This document shows, piece after piece, positions 8,222 to 17,666 of a stretch of DNA of 64,000 nucleotides. How positions within the stretch are numbered: the first letter of the stretch is position 1; every line of letters begins with the position of its first letter. Both the position numbers and the translations under genes were made by a program. The notes under the pieces are model-generated. The model did not search any database. It had not been told where the DNA came from and saw only the letters and a program-made list of their open reading frames with translations. The DNA is from Pseudarthrobacter defluvii. Lineage in GTDB: Bacteria; Actinomycetota; Actinomycetes; Actinomycetales; Micrococcaceae. The DNA lies in the NCBI RefSeq assembly GCF_030816725.1, contig NZ_JAUSYG010000001.1:124001-188000 (forward strand), read 5' to 3'.

Positions 8222-9403
8222 CTATAGCTGCGGGGCGACGGCCCGCGGCCGGATGAGCGACTTCGCCAGCGGTTCCACGTAGCGGGCCGCCAGCGGACCC
8301 ATTACCGCCATCAGCAGCACGTAGGCGGTGGCCAGCGCCGCGAGGTCGTGTGGCACTGCTCCTGAGGCCACGGCCAGGCCCGCGATCACGATGGAGAATT
8401 CGCCGCGGGCCACCAGGGCGGCGCCGGCGCGGAAGCGGCCGGGCCGGGCGATCCCGGCCTGCTTTGCCGCCCAGATTCCGGTGATCATCTTGGTTCCTGC
8501 CGTGGCTGCCGCCAGGACCAGGGCCCAGCCCAGGACAGGCGGAATGGAGGCGGGGTCCGTGTTGAGCCCGAACGCGACAAAGAAGATGGCAGCAAACAGG
8601 TCCCGCAGCGGTTCAAGGATCCGCGTGGCGTTGTGGGCGGTGGCGCCCGAGATAGCGATGCCGAGCATGAACGCGCCCACCGCGGCGGAAACCTGCATGG
8701 CGGACGCAGCGCCCGCCACCAGCAGGGCGGCGCCGAGGACGTTGAGCAGGAAGACCTCGGAGTTCTCACTGTGGACGGCCTTGGACACGTGGTGCCCGTG
8801 GCGCAGTGCCACCATCAGGACCACGCTGACCACTGCCAGTGCAATCGCCACGGTGGTCAGTCCGCCCAGGAAACTCACTCCGGCCAGGGTGGCCGTGAGG
8901 ATGGGAAGGTAGACGGCCATGGCCAGGTCCTCGAACACCAGGATGGACAGCACCACGGGTGTTTCGCGGTTGCCAAGCCTGCCCAGGTCGGTGATGACCT
9001 TGGCGGCGATTCCCGACGAGGAAATGTAGGTGACGCCGCCCATCACCATGGCGCCCACGCCGCCCCATCCCAGGAGCACGGCAAGCACAGCGCCGGGGAG
9101 GAAGTTCAGGACGAGATCAAGGACGCCTGCCTGCCAGGACCTGCGCAGGCCGGTGAAGAGCTCAGCAGCCGTATATTCCAGTCCGAGCATAAGCAGCAGG
9201 AGGATGACGCCGATTTCGCCGGAGAGGTGGGCGAATTCGTGCATGCCTTCGAGCTTGATGATGCCGCCGGCACCGAAGGCCAGCCCGCCCAGCAGGTAGA
9301 ACGGGATGGGCGACATCCCAATCCGTCCGGCCAGCCTGGCCAGGAGGCCGAGGCAGAACACAACGGCCCCCAGTTCAATGAGGGTCTGGGCCAACGGGTC
9401 CAT
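8222..9403 (-). CDS. khtU: CPA2-family cation:proton antiporter, KhtU/KefB-like membrane subunit
   Basis: 393 residues with about 12 membrane segments and no C-terminal nucleotide-binding domain. It opens with MDPLAQTLIELGAVVF and contains LLMLGLEYTAAEL, the CPA2 pattern just before the conserved helix break. It should exchange K+ (or Na+) for H+ across the plasma membrane. The partner at 9409-9891 supplies the regulatory TrkA-C domain and is encoded 5 bases upstream in the same operon. This two-gene layout matches KhtT-KhtU of Bacillus subtilis. The ion cannot be decided from sequence alone. Confidence 0.88.
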   Translation of the reverse strand: MDPLAQTLIELGAVVFCLGLLARLAGRIGMSPIPFYLLGGLAFGAGGIIKLEGMHEFAHLSGEIGVILLLLMLGLEYTAAELFTGLRRSWQAGVLDLVLNFLPGAVLAVLLGWGGVGAMVMGGVTYISSSGIAAKVITDLGRLGNRETPVVLSILVFEDLAMAVYLPILTATLAGVSFLGGLTTVAIALAVVSVVLMVALRHGHHVSKAVHSENSEVFLLNVLGAALLVAGAASAMQVSAAVGAFMLGIAISGATAHNATRILEPLRDLFAAIFFVAFGLNTDPASIPPVLGWALVLAAATAGTKMITGIWAAKQAGIARPGRFRAGAALVARGEFSIVIAGLAVASGAVPHDLAALATAYVLLMAVMGPLAARYVEPLAKSLIRPRAVAPQL

Positions 9404-9408
9404 GGGAA

Positions 9409-9891
9409 CTAGCCGTGGCGCAGGATATGGGCCGCTGAGTCGAGGCCCTCCTGGGTGCCCACTGCCACCAGCAGGTCACCGGGGTGGAGGACGACGTCGG
9501 GCCCGGGCGATGGCAGCACCTCACCCTCGCGCATGATGGCAACGATGGACACGCCGCAGCGGGTGCGGATGCATGCCTTGCCCATGGGCTGGTTCTGGAA
9601 CGGGGAGTCGGCGGCAATGGAGAACTGCCGGGTGACGATGCCCGGAACGTCCTTGTGCTCCTCCGCGAGCTTCATGGCCAGGTGGGTGCCGCCCAGGAGG
9701 TTGCCCAGGGTGGCTGCTTCATCGCTGGTGAGCGGAATCGAGGCCTGGCAGGTATCGGGGTCATCCCAGGTGGAGACGATGAGTTCCGTCTGGCCTTCCC
9801 GGAGCTCCACGACGCCGATGCGGCGTCCGGAGGCGGTCATGAAATCCTTCCGGCGGCCCAGGCCGGGAAGGTTTGTTTCATCCACATTCAT
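9409..9891 (-). CDS. khtT: TrkA-C domain regulatory subunit, KhtT-like
   Basis: A 160-residue cytoplasmic protein. The N-terminal half (TASGRRIGVVELREGQTELIV) resembles the N-domain of KhtT. Residues ~85-160 are a TrkA-C (RCK_C) domain with the pattern CGVSIVAIMREGEVLPSPGPDVVLHPGDLLVAVGT, a ligand-binding fold that in KhtT binds c-di-AMP. The gene is first in a two-gene operon with the antiporter. It probably gates the transporter in response to c-di-AMP, pH or osmotic state; that is inference from the family. Confidence 0.88.
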   Translation of the reverse strand: MNVDETNLPGLGRRKDFMTASGRRIGVVELREGQTELIVSTWDDPDTCQASIPLTSDEAATLGNLLGGTHLAMKLAEEHKDVPGIVTRQFSIAADSPFQNQPMGKACIRTRCGVSIVAIMREGEVLPSPGPDVVLHPGDLLVAVGTQEGLDSAAHILRHG

Positions 9892-9957
9892 AGCTCCAGC
9901 CTAGTCTGCCTTGCAGCACTTGGCGGGGCCCCAGGAACAGGGCCGGAACGGGGTGTT

Positions 9958-11361
9958 TCAGCTGGCGGGGACCACGGCGATGGGGGCCTTTTCCGGCGGC
10001 TTCACCGGCAGCAGCACCAGGAGCCCCGCGAGAAGGACCACCATAATGCCCAGGATGCCCCAGCGCTGTGCCTGGCCGGCGGGCACCAGCGGGGTAGCCA
10101 GGGTGATGCAGAGCGTGAACAAAGCCGGTGCCAGGAAGCTGACGGCCCGGCCGGTGGTGGCATACAGGCCGAAGAGCTCGCCGGACTCCCCGTGCGGCGC
10201 CAGCCTGGCAAGGTAGGCGCGGGACGAGGACTGCGCGGGTCCGACGAACAGGCAGAGGAACAGTCCGAACACCCAAAACGTGGTGCTGCCCGCCCATTGC
10301 ATGCCGAAGAAGGAATAGTTGCCGTTGCCAAGGGCCAGGATTGCGGTCCCGGCAACGAGGAGCCCCACCAGGGAGCCGGTGATGACGGCCTTGGGCCCCA
10401 CCTTGTCGTCCAGGAATCCGCCGATGACCGCGCCGATAGCCGCCACCACGTTCCCGAAGATGGCGAAGAAGATCACCTGGGACAGGGCAAAGCCGAAGGT
10501 GCCGGCAGCGATGATCCCGCCGAAAGTGAAGACGGCGGCCAGCCCGTCCCGGAAGACGGCGCTGGCCAGGAGGAAGTAGATGGTGTGCGGGCTGGTGGCG
10601 TAGATGGCCTTGATCCGCCGGAGCAGCAGTCCATAGCTGGCAATGAACCCCAATCGGCTGGCCGGGGAGGACCGGGGCAGCTCAGGCACGGCGAACAGGA
10701 CAGGAAGGGCGAAGACGAGGAACCACAGGGCGGAGAAGACGGCCACCAGGCGGATGTTCAGGCTGTCCTGGGTGGATGCCCCGAACCAGTCGAAGGCGGG
10801 CTGGACGAAGAGCTGCAGGACGATCAGGAGGGCAACAATACCGCCCAGGTAACCGGCGCCCCAGCCGAAGCCACTGACTTTTCCAATGTTCTGCGGGGTG
10901 GAAACCTGGGCCAGCATGGCGTTGTAGTTCACGCCGGCGAATTCGAAGAACACATTGCCCAGGGCGATCAGGCATGCCCCGAGGAGCAGGAACTCCGGCC
11001 GCGGGAACACGAAGAAGCACAGGGCCGTGAGGATGGCGACGGCGGCCGAGTTCACTCCCAGCCACAGCTTGCGCCGGCCACCCGCATCGGAGCGCTGGCC
11101 GGTCACCGGTGCCAGCAGGGCGATGGCGAGCCCGCCCACGGCCAGTGCCGCGCCGAGCACGGCCGATGCGCTGTCCTCCCCGCCGAAGGCAGCCGATGTC
11201 AGGTAGACGGTGAAAACGAAGGTGGTCATCACCGCATTGAAGGCCGCGGAACCCCAGTCCCAGGACGCCCAGGCCAGCACGCGGCCCTTGCTGGAGGAAG
11301 GGGTTCCGGCTTCGAGTTCCGAGGCCGGCTGCATTGCCCCCGGCGCGCTGGCGCTGTTCAT
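9958..11361 (-). CDS. MFS transporter of the UMF1 (Atg22-like) family
   Basis: 467 residues from the ATG at 11361; an in-frame ATG at 11370 would add three. There are about 12 membrane segments. WASWDWGSAAFNAVMTTFVFTVYL is the UMF1/Atg22 opening signature, where the usual pattern is a Trp/Tyr-Asp-Trp-Ala/Gly motif in helix 1. The family includes vacuolar amino-acid effluxers in yeast, but bacterial substrates are not known. Both possible start codons lie inside a perfect 16-base palindrome, so a bound regulator would block initiation directly. The gene is divergent from the mrp operon. Confidence 0.85.
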   Translation of the reverse strand: MNSASAPGAMQPASELEAGTPSSSKGRVLAWASWDWGSAAFNAVMTTFVFTVYLTSAAFGGEDSASAVLGAALAVGGLAIALLAPVTGQRSDAGGRRKLWLGVNSAAVAILTALCFFVFPRPEFLLLGACLIALGNVFFEFAGVNYNAMLAQVSTPQNIGKVSGFGWGAGYLGGIVALLIVLQLFVQPAFDWFGASTQDSLNIRLVAVFSALWFLVFALPVLFAVPELPRSSPASRLGFIASYGLLLRRIKAIYATSPHTIYFLLASAVFRDGLAAVFTFGGIIAAGTFGFALSQVIFFAIFGNVVAAIGAVIGGFLDDKVGPKAVITGSLVGLLVAGTAILALGNGNYSFFGMQWAGSTTFWVFGLFLCLFVGPAQSSSRAYLARLAPHGESGELFGLYATTGRAVSFLAPALFTLCITLATPLVPAGQAQRWGILGIMVVLLAGLLVLLPVKPPEKAPIAVVPAS

Positions 11362-11375
11362 ACGATGCATCGTAT
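11360..11375. promoter_or_regulatory. Perfect 16-bp palindrome over the MFS start, candidate operator
   Basis: ATACGATGCATCGTAT reads identically on both strands. It covers both possible start codons of the leftward UMF1 transporter and lies about 185 bases upstream of mrpA. The size and symmetry fit a dimeric repressor such as a GntR or TetR protein. Confidence 0.5.
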
Positions 11376-11556
11376 CCGCCGGTGGCGAACACCCGGCGCA
11401 GCACGGGCCCGTGCTGCCGGGGATTCTGCCCGCTGCGGGGCCTCTGCCAGGGGAGGGGAGCGGACCTGCCTTGGTAAACTGGACCCTCCCGAAACTTACT
11501 TTTTGCCGCCTGCTCCAACTTTTGACAATCGAATCCCTGACGTTGCGGAGAATACA

Positions 11557-14500
11557 GTGATCACAGTCCTTGCCGTGCACTTTTCGGTAGCTGTCATCGC
11601 GCCCTTCCTCTTCAGGATTTGGGGCCGCAACGCCTTTTACGCGCTGGCTGCCGTTCCGGCGTTCTCCTTCGGCTGGCTGATGTTCCAGCACGGCCCCATC
11701 TACGCAGGCCCTGGAACAATCACCGAGTCCTTGGAGTGGATCCCCAGCCTTCATTTGGAACTGGCCTTCCGCATGGATGCGCTGGCCTGGGTGATGTCCC
11801 TGCTGGTGCTCGGCGTGGGCTCCCTGGTGCTGGTTTACTGCGCGCGGTATTTCAAGCGGAAGGACCAGGACCTCGGCGCGTTCGGCGCCCAGCTCCTGGC
11901 CTTCGCCGGCGCCATGTTCGGCCTGGTCACAGCGGATGACCTCCTGCTGCTGTTTATCTTCTGGGAACTGACCACCATCCTGTCCTACCTGCTGATCGGC
12001 TTTGCCAGGACCCGGCTTGCCGCCCGCCGTTCCGCCCTCCAGGCCCTGATGGTCACCACTGCCGGCGGCCTTGCCATGCTGGTGGGCCTGATCATGCTCG
12101 GCTACACCGCCGGGACCTACCGCATCTCCGGCATCCTGGACCAGGCCGCCGCCCTGGCGACGGGAACGTCGGGCGCCCTGGTGAGCGCCGCCGTCGTCCT
12201 CATCCTGGTGGGCGCCATCACCAAGTCCGCGCTGGTGCCGTTCCACTTCTGGCTGCCCGGCGCCATGGCCGCACCCACTCCGGTCAGTGCCTACCTGCAC
12301 GCGGCGGCGATGGTTAAGGCCGGCATCTACCTGGTGGCCCGGCTTGCGCCCGGTTTTTCGGAGACGGCGTACTGGCAGCCCGTGGTCCTGGGGCTGGGCC
12401 TGGCCACCATGCTGGTGGGCGGCTACCGGGCGCTGCGGCAGACCGACATTAAGCTGATCCTTGCCTACGGCACGGTCAGCCAGCTGGGCTTCCTCACCAT
12501 GGTGGTGGGCCTGGGAACGCCCGACGCCGCGCTCGCGGGCCTGGCCATGCTGCTGGCGCATGGGCTGTTCAAGGCCACGCTCTTCCTGGTGGTGGGCATC
12601 ATCGACCACCAGTCCGGAACCCGGGACGTGCGCAAGCTGTCCGGCGTCTTCCAATCCTCACGGGCCCTGGGCATCGTGGCCGGAATCGGTGCCGCGTCGA
12701 TGGCGGGCGTTCCGCTGCTGGGCGGTTTCGTGGCCAAGGAATCGGTACTGGAAGCCTTCGTGCACCACGCCAAGGAACCGCACTCCGGCCCCTGGGGCGC
12801 GGCCGTCCTGGTTGGGGTGGTGCTGGGTTCAATCCTCACGTTTGCGTACAGCGCCCGCTTCATGTGGGGTGCCTTTGCCGTCAAGCCAGGCGTGGATCCC
12901 ACCCCGTTCAAGGCGGTCCGGCCCTCCTTCCTTGCCGCCCCCGCGATCCTGAGCCTTTTCACCATCGCCTACGGCCTTTGGCCGGTCCCGGCGGACGCCT
13001 GGATCCAGCCGTACGCCGCGCTGTTCGCTTCCACAGCGCCCGACGCCGGCACTCCGGTCGAGCAGGCCGGCCACCTTGCGCTGTGGCACGGCGTGACCCC
13101 GGCGCTTGGGCTGACGGCGCTTACCTTCGCGCTGGGCGCAGCCATGTACTTTGGCCGCAACGCGGTGGCCCGCGCCCAGTCCCTGGTACCGCCGTGGGTG
13201 GACGGCGACCGGGCCTACCAGCGGACCATCGGCGGCCTGGACGACGTCGCAGTCTGGATCACCGGCCGCACCCAGCGCGGTTCGCTGTACTTCTACCTTG
13301 CCGTGATCCTCAGCGTGGCCTTCGTGCTGCCGCTCGCGGCCATCCTCCTTGGCGGCAGCCCCATGCCGCAAAACATCTACCTGGTGGATCCCAACTCCCC
13401 GCTGCAGATCGTCGCGGGCGCAGGCATCGTGATCGGCGCCCTCGCCGCCGTCAAGGCCAACAAACGCTTCCTTGCAGTCCTGATGGTGTCCGTGACCGGG
13501 TACGGCATCGCGCTGGTGTTTGCCCTGCAGGGCGCCCCGGACCTGGCCCTGACCCAGATGCTGGTGGAGACCATCATCCTGGTGGCCTTCGTCCTGGCCA
13601 TGCGCAGCCTGCCGCCTGAGCTGCGGGACCGCACCGGCGGCAGGTACCGGGTGGTGCGCGTCATCATCGGTGCGGGATTCGGCGTGACCATGGTGTTCGC
13701 CGCGATTTTTGCCATGGGCGCCCGCACCGCCATTCCCATATCGCTGCAGTTCCCGCAGCTTGCCTACGAGGGCGGCGGCGGCATGAACGTGGTCAACGTG
13801 ACCCTGGTGGACATCCGCGCCTGGGACACGTTCGGCGAAATCAGCGTGCTGGCGCTCGCCGCCACCGGCGTGGCCAGCCTCATCTTCGTACGGGGACGCG
13901 GCGACCGCCTGCAGGCTTCAGCGTCCGTTGCCGAAGGCACTGTGGGACGCTACCGCGGCGTGGATCCCGGGTCCCGTGACGGGGCAGCGCTGGCCATCAG
14001 CCGCAAGTTCGCGGCCTCGGCCCGCGACGCCTGGATTGTGGCCGGGCGGACCCTGGCCCCGGAACGCCGCTCCATCATCTTCGAAGTGATCACCCGCCTG
14101 ATCTTCCACTCGATGATCATCTTCTCCCTCTACCTGCTTTTGGCAGGCCATAACCTGCCGGGCGGCGGGTTCGCCGGCGGCCTGACGGCAGGCCTGGCAT
14201 TGACCATCCGCTACCTGGCCGGAGGCCGCTTCGAACTGCGGGAAGCGGCGCCGATCAGTGCCGGCGGGCTGCTGGGTACAGGGCTGGCCCTGGCGGCCAT
14301 CTCCGGCGTGGCGCCCCTGCTCTTGGGCGGCCAGGTGTTCCAGTCAGCCATCATCCAGGTGTGGCTGCCCGTGTTCGGGGACATCAAGTTCGTCACCTCG
14401 ACCATCTTCGATATCGGCGTTTACATCGTGGTGGTGGGCCTGGTGCTGGATGTGCTGCGCAGCCTCGGGGCTGAAATTGATGAGCACATGGAGGAACGGT

Positions 14501-14631
14501 CCGCGGCCGGCGGCCACGAACCGGACCACGACCGGCACGGGCAGGAACCGGACCGCATGGACGCCGGGGACCAGCAGGAACAGGAACCGGACGGGATTCC
14601 TGCCGAGACCACCGCGAAGGGCCACGCATGA
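11557..14631 (+). CDS. mrpA: Na+(cation)/H+ antiporter subunit A with fused MrpB domain
   Basis: 1,024 residues from the GTG preceded by CGGAG. The first ~500 residues resemble NuoL of complex I and carry the proton path: FIFWEL with Glu137, TKSALVPFHFWLPG with Lys223, and Lys254 in the next helix. The middle section is the MrpA C-terminal region (MLVETIILVAFVLAMRSLP). Residues ~840-970 are an MnhB/MrpB domain (SLYLLLAGHNLPGGGFAGG). There is therefore no separate mrpB in the operon. The last ~50 residues are acidic and His-rich. It is the first gene of mrpACDEFG and overlaps mrpC by 4 bases. The complex gives Na+ and pH tolerance. Confidence 0.95.
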   Translation: MITVLAVHFSVAVIAPFLFRIWGRNAFYALAAVPAFSFGWLMFQHGPIYAGPGTITESLEWIPSLHLELAFRMDALAWVMSLLVLGVGSLVLVYCARYFKRKDQDLGAFGAQLLAFAGAMFGLVTADDLLLLFIFWELTTILSYLLIGFARTRLAARRSALQALMVTTAGGLAMLVGLIMLGYTAGTYRISGILDQAAALATGTSGALVSAAVVLILVGAITKSALVPFHFWLPGAMAAPTPVSAYLHAAAMVKAGIYLVARLAPGFSETAYWQPVVLGLGLATMLVGGYRALRQTDIKLILAYGTVSQLGFLTMVVGLGTPDAALAGLAMLLAHGLFKATLFLVVGIIDHQSGTRDVRKLSGVFQSSRALGIVAGIGAASMAGVPLLGGFVAKESVLEAFVHHAKEPHSGPWGAAVLVGVVLGSILTFAYSARFMWGAFAVKPGVDPTPFKAVRPSFLAAPAILSLFTIAYGLWPVPADAWIQPYAALFASTAPDAGTPVEQAGHLALWHGVTPALGLTALTFALGAAMYFGRNAVARAQSLVPPWVDGDRAYQRTIGGLDDVAVWITGRTQRGSLYFYLAVILSVAFVLPLAAILLGGSPMPQNIYLVDPNSPLQIVAGAGIVIGALAAVKANKRFLAVLMVSVTGYGIALVFALQGAPDLALTQMLVETIILVAFVLAMRSLPPELRDRTGGRYRVVRVIIGAGFGVTMVFAAIFAMGARTAIPISLQFPQLAYEGGGGMNVVNVTLVDIRAWDTFGEISVLALAATGVASLIFVRGRGDRLQASASVAEGTVGRYRGVDPGSRDGAALAISRKFAASARDAWIVAGRTLAPERRSIIFEVITRLIFHSMIIFSLYLLLAGHNLPGGGFAGGLTAGLALTIRYLAGGRFELREAAPISAGGLLGTGLALAAISGVAPLLLGGQVFQSAIIQVWLPVFGDIKFVTSTIFDIGVYIVVVGLVLDVLRSLGAEIDEHMEERSAAGGHEPDHDRHGQEPDRMDAGDQQEQEPDGIPAETTAKGHA

Positions 14632-15233
14632 GCGTCAACCTGACCCTGCTGATCGTCATGGGCGCCCTGTATGCCTGCGGCATCTACCTCATCCTGGAAC
14701 GCAGCCTCACGCGGGTGCTGCTGGGACTGATGCTCCTGGCCAACGCCACCAACCTGCTGATCCTGGCCACCGGGGGATACGCCGGCCTGGCCCCGCTGTT
14801 TGCCAAGGACACGGCCGCACAGGACTACAACGATCCGTTGCCGCAGGCCTTGATCCTTACCTCGATTGTGATTTCCTTCGCCGTCACGGCGTTCATGCTC
14901 GGCATCATCTACCGCACGTGGGTCCTGGCCCGCCAGGACGAGATCCAGGACGACCTGGAGGACCGCCGCGTGGCGGCAACCCCCAGCTTCGATGCCGAGG
15001 ACGACGCCGAAATCCCCGCCGAAACCTCGGAGTTCCCGCTCACCATGCTCGGCACTGATGGCCGGGATGTGTCAAACCACGGGGCTTCCAGCGCGGATGC
15101 GGACGGGGAAAGGGACCAGCCGGTGGCCACGCTGGTGGCCGGGGGCCGGGAGATGCCCGCCGAACACGCCGCCGCGGAGGAAAAGCCCGGCTCACTGAAC
15201 GTTGACTCCAACCCGGAAGGAGGCGGAAAGTGA
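14628..15233 (+). CDS. mrpC: Na+/H+ antiporter subunit C (NuoK-like)
   Basis: 201 residues. The first ~105 form three membrane helices like NuoK (GIYLILERSLTRVLLGLMLLANATNLLIL). The last ~95 residues are an acidic, hydrophilic tail, well beyond the usual ~115-residue family length; its role is not known. ATGA overlaps at both ends with mrpA and mrpD indicate translational coupling. Confidence 0.93.
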   Translation: MSVNLTLLIVMGALYACGIYLILERSLTRVLLGLMLLANATNLLILATGGYAGLAPLFAKDTAAQDYNDPLPQALILTSIVISFAVTAFMLGIIYRTWVLARQDEIQDDLEDRRVAATPSFDAEDDAEIPAETSEFPLTMLGTDGRDVSNHGASSADADGERDQPVATLVAGGREMPAEHAAAEEKPGSLNVDSNPEGGGK

Positions 15234-16849
15234 GCATCGCAAGCCTGGCCCCGCTCGCCGTCGTACTTCCCATCCTCGGCGCCGCCCTCACCTTCCTGCT
15301 GATCCGGAACTCCCGGGCCCAGCGTGCGGTGAGCATCGGCCTGCTGTCGCTCACACTGGCGCTTGAATGCCTCCTGCTGGCTTCCGCATGGAATGGCGGC
15401 ACTGCCGCGGTGAACATCGGCGGCTGGGTGCCGCCGTTCGGCATCGTCATGGTGGTGGACCAGTTCTCGTCGCTGATGCTGGTGGTGTCCTCCGCTGTGA
15501 GCCTGGCCGTGCTGGTTTACGCTACCGGGCAGGGCATGGCCGACGGTGATGAGGACGCCCCGGTATCGATCTTCCACCCCACCTACCTGATCCTGGTGGC
15601 CGGGGTGTCCAACGCATTCCTGTCGGGGGACCTCTTCAACCTGTACGTCGGCTTTGAGATCCTGCTGACCGCAAGCTACGTGCTGATGACCCTGGGCGGC
15701 ACCGGGCCGCGCATCAGGGCCGGCGTCACCTACGTGGTGGTGTCCGTGGTGTCCTCCGTGCTGTTCCTGATCGCCATCGCCATGGTCTACGGGGCCACCG
15801 GGACGGTCAACATGGCGGACCTGGCCATCAAGCTCGGCGAACTGGACCAGGGCACCAAGACCCTCCTGCACGTGATGCTGCTGGTGGCGTTCGGCATTAA
15901 GGCTGCAGTCTTCCCCCTGTCCTTCTGGCTCCCTGACTCCTATCCCACGGCGCCCGCGCCCGTCACCGCGGTGTTCGCCGGCCTGCTCACCAAGGTGGGC
16001 GTGTACGCGATGGTGCGGACGGAAACGTTGCTGTTCCCCGGCGACACCCTGAACACGCCCCTGATGGTGGCGGCGCTGCTGACCATGGTGGTGGGCATCC
16101 TTGGTGCGCTGGCCCAAAGCGACATCAAGCGTCTCCTCTCGTTCACCCTGGTCAGCCACATTGGCTACATGGTGTTCGGCCTGGCCATGTCCTCCGTTGC
16201 GGGACTGGCAGCGGCGGTGTTCTACGTCGCCCACCACATCACCATCCAGACCAGCCTCTTCATGGTGACCGGCCTCATTGAGCGCCGCGGCGGCAGCTCC
16301 TCCGTGGACCGCCTGGGCGGTCTGGCCAAGCTGTCGCCCGTGCTGGCGCTGCTGTTCTTCATTCCCGGCATGAACCTGGCCGGCATCCCGCCGTTTTCCG
16401 GCTTCCTCGGCAAGGTGGGGCTGCTGCAGGCCGGCGTTGAACTGGGAACGCCGCTGGCGTACGCGCTGGTGATCGGCGGGGTGGTGACCAGCCTCCTGAC
16501 GCTGCTGGCCATCGCCAGGGTATGGAACCGCGCATTCTGGCGCCGCCCCACCGACGCCGAACATCCTGATCCGGTACTCCTGGCAACTCCCGCGGCGCGG
16601 ATTTCCGGGCCCGGAGCCAAGATCAACAACACCGTAACGCTCCTGCCGCGCACCATGGTGGGCTCAACGGCCGGACTGGTGGTGCTGGGTATTGCCCTGA
16701 CGGCTTTCGCCGGGCCACTGTTCGGCCTGTCTGACCGGGCCGCCCGGGACATGCTTGACCGCACACCGTACATCCAGGCGGTCCTGGGTGAGGGCACCCC
16801 TGTTCCCGCGGCACCTGCCGTGACAACCTCCGGGGGAGGAGGACGATGA
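15230..16849 (+). CDS. mrpD: Na+/H+ antiporter subunit D (NuoM/N-like)
   Basis: A 539-residue polytopic membrane protein homologous to the antiporter-like subunits of complex I. LYVGFEILLTASYVLMTLGG carries the key glutamate (Glu143). KAAVFPLSFWLPDSYPTAPAPVTAVFAGLLTKVG (shown in pieces: KAAVFPLSFW, then AGLLTKVG) contains the conserved lysines of the proton half-channel. A further HH pair occurs in VAHHITIQTSLF. It starts within the mrpC stop and ends over the mrpE start. Confidence 0.95.
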   Translation: MSIASLAPLAVVLPILGAALTFLLIRNSRAQRAVSIGLLSLTLALECLLLASAWNGGTAAVNIGGWVPPFGIVMVVDQFSSLMLVVSSAVSLAVLVYATGQGMADGDEDAPVSIFHPTYLILVAGVSNAFLSGDLFNLYVGFEILLTASYVLMTLGGTGPRIRAGVTYVVVSVVSSVLFLIAIAMVYGATGTVNMADLAIKLGELDQGTKTLLHVMLLVAFGIKAAVFPLSFWLPDSYPTAPAPVTAVFAGLLTKVGVYAMVRTETLLFPGDTLNTPLMVAALLTMVVGILGALAQSDIKRLLSFTLVSHIGYMVFGLAMSSVAGLAAAVFYVAHHITIQTSLFMVTGLIERRGGSSSVDRLGGLAKLSPVLALLFFIPGMNLAGIPPFSGFLGKVGLLQAGVELGTPLAYALVIGGVVTSLLTLLAIARVWNRAFWRRPTDAEHPDPVLLATPAARISGPGAKINNTVTLLPRTMVGSTAGLVVLGIALTAFAGPLFGLSDRAARDMLDRTPYIQAVLGEGTPVPAAPAVTTSGGGGR

Positions 16850-17391
16850 GCCGCAAACGCATCTCCCTACGCCAGGAACTGCCGCTCCTGGTCTGGCTGG
16901 TGATTGTCTGGGGCGCCCTGTGGCAGGATTTCAGCCCAGGCAACCTGCTGTTCGGTGCACTGCTGGCCGTGGGCGTCGCCCGGCTCTTCTACCTTCCGCC
17001 CGTGGAGCTCAGCGGCCGCTTCAACATCCTCCACGCCGTGCCTTTCGCGCTGATGTTCCTGTGGAAGGTGGTGGTGGCCAGCGGCCAGGTACTCTACCTC
17101 GCCACGGTCCGCGGTCCCAGGGTCACCAACGCCGTGGTCGCCGTGCGGCTGCGGAGCCATCAGGACCTGATCGTCACCGCCACGGGGCATGTTATTTCCC
17201 TGATCCCGGGGTCGCTGGTGGTGGAGGTGGACCGCTCAACGTCCACCCTTTACCTGCACGCGCTCAACATAACCTCCCAGGAAGACGTGGAGGGCCTGCG
17301 GAACGAAGTCCGGTCCATTGAAGCCGGGCTGATCCGCATCATGGGCAGCCGGGAAGAACTTGAAGCCGTCCGGATGGAGGCCGCCGCGTGA
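16846..17391 (+). CDS. mrpE: Na+/H+ antiporter subunit E
   Basis: 181 residues, typical for MrpE. Two N-terminal membrane helices (LPLLVWLVIVWGALW, then GNLLFGALLAVGVARLFYLP) precede a cytoplasmic domain with LIVTATGHVISLIPGSLVVEVD, a strongly conserved MrpE stretch. It overlaps mrpD and mrpF by 4 bases each. Confidence 0.95.
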   Translation: MSRKRISLRQELPLLVWLVIVWGALWQDFSPGNLLFGALLAVGVARLFYLPPVELSGRFNILHAVPFALMFLWKVVVASGQVLYLATVRGPRVTNAVVAVRLRSHQDLIVTATGHVISLIPGSLVVEVDRSTSTLYLHALNITSQEDVEGLRNEVRSIEAGLIRIMGSREELEAVRMEAAA

Positions 17392-17666
17392 TGCACATTG
17401 TCCTGGCAGTAACAGCAGTCATCTTCTCGCTGGCAGCGGCCGCGGCCGTCATCCGGATTGCCCGCGGCCCCTCGCTGCTGGACCGGGTACTCGCAACTGA
17501 CGTCCTGCTCGCGATCCTGGGCGGGGCGCTGTGCATCGACATGGCCGTGAACCGGCACCTGAACAACCTGATGCTGGTGGTGGCCATCTCCGTCATCGGC
17601 TTCATCGGGTCCGTGACGGTGGCCAGGTTCGTGGCGGACCGGAGGGTGAAGCCCGATGAATCCTGA
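17388..17666 (+). CDS. mrpF: Na+/H+ antiporter subunit F
   Basis: 92 residues with three membrane helices. The family signature is RIARGPSLLDRVLATDVL, followed by a helix and then FIGSVTVARFVA. MrpF contributes to the cation pathway of the complex. It overlaps mrpE by 4 bases and mrpG by 11. Confidence 0.95.
   Translation: MMHIVLAVTAVIFSLAAAAAVIRIARGPSLLDRVLATDVLLAILGGALCIDMAVNRHLNNLMLVVAISVIGFIGSVTVARFVADRRVKPDES

Noticed and set aside
9484..11556. A very long rightward open frame running into mrpA
   Set aside because: The upstream part has the composition of a shadow of the leftward khtT and UMF1 genes (Gly/Glu/His/Gln-rich, no hydrophobic pattern). The MrpA homology begins at the GTG at 11557, which has a good ribosome site.
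11362..12654. A leftward extension of the UMF1 transporter frame up to 12654
   Set aside because: The added residues are low-complexity antisense of mrpA. The transporter family begins at the ATG at 11361/11370.
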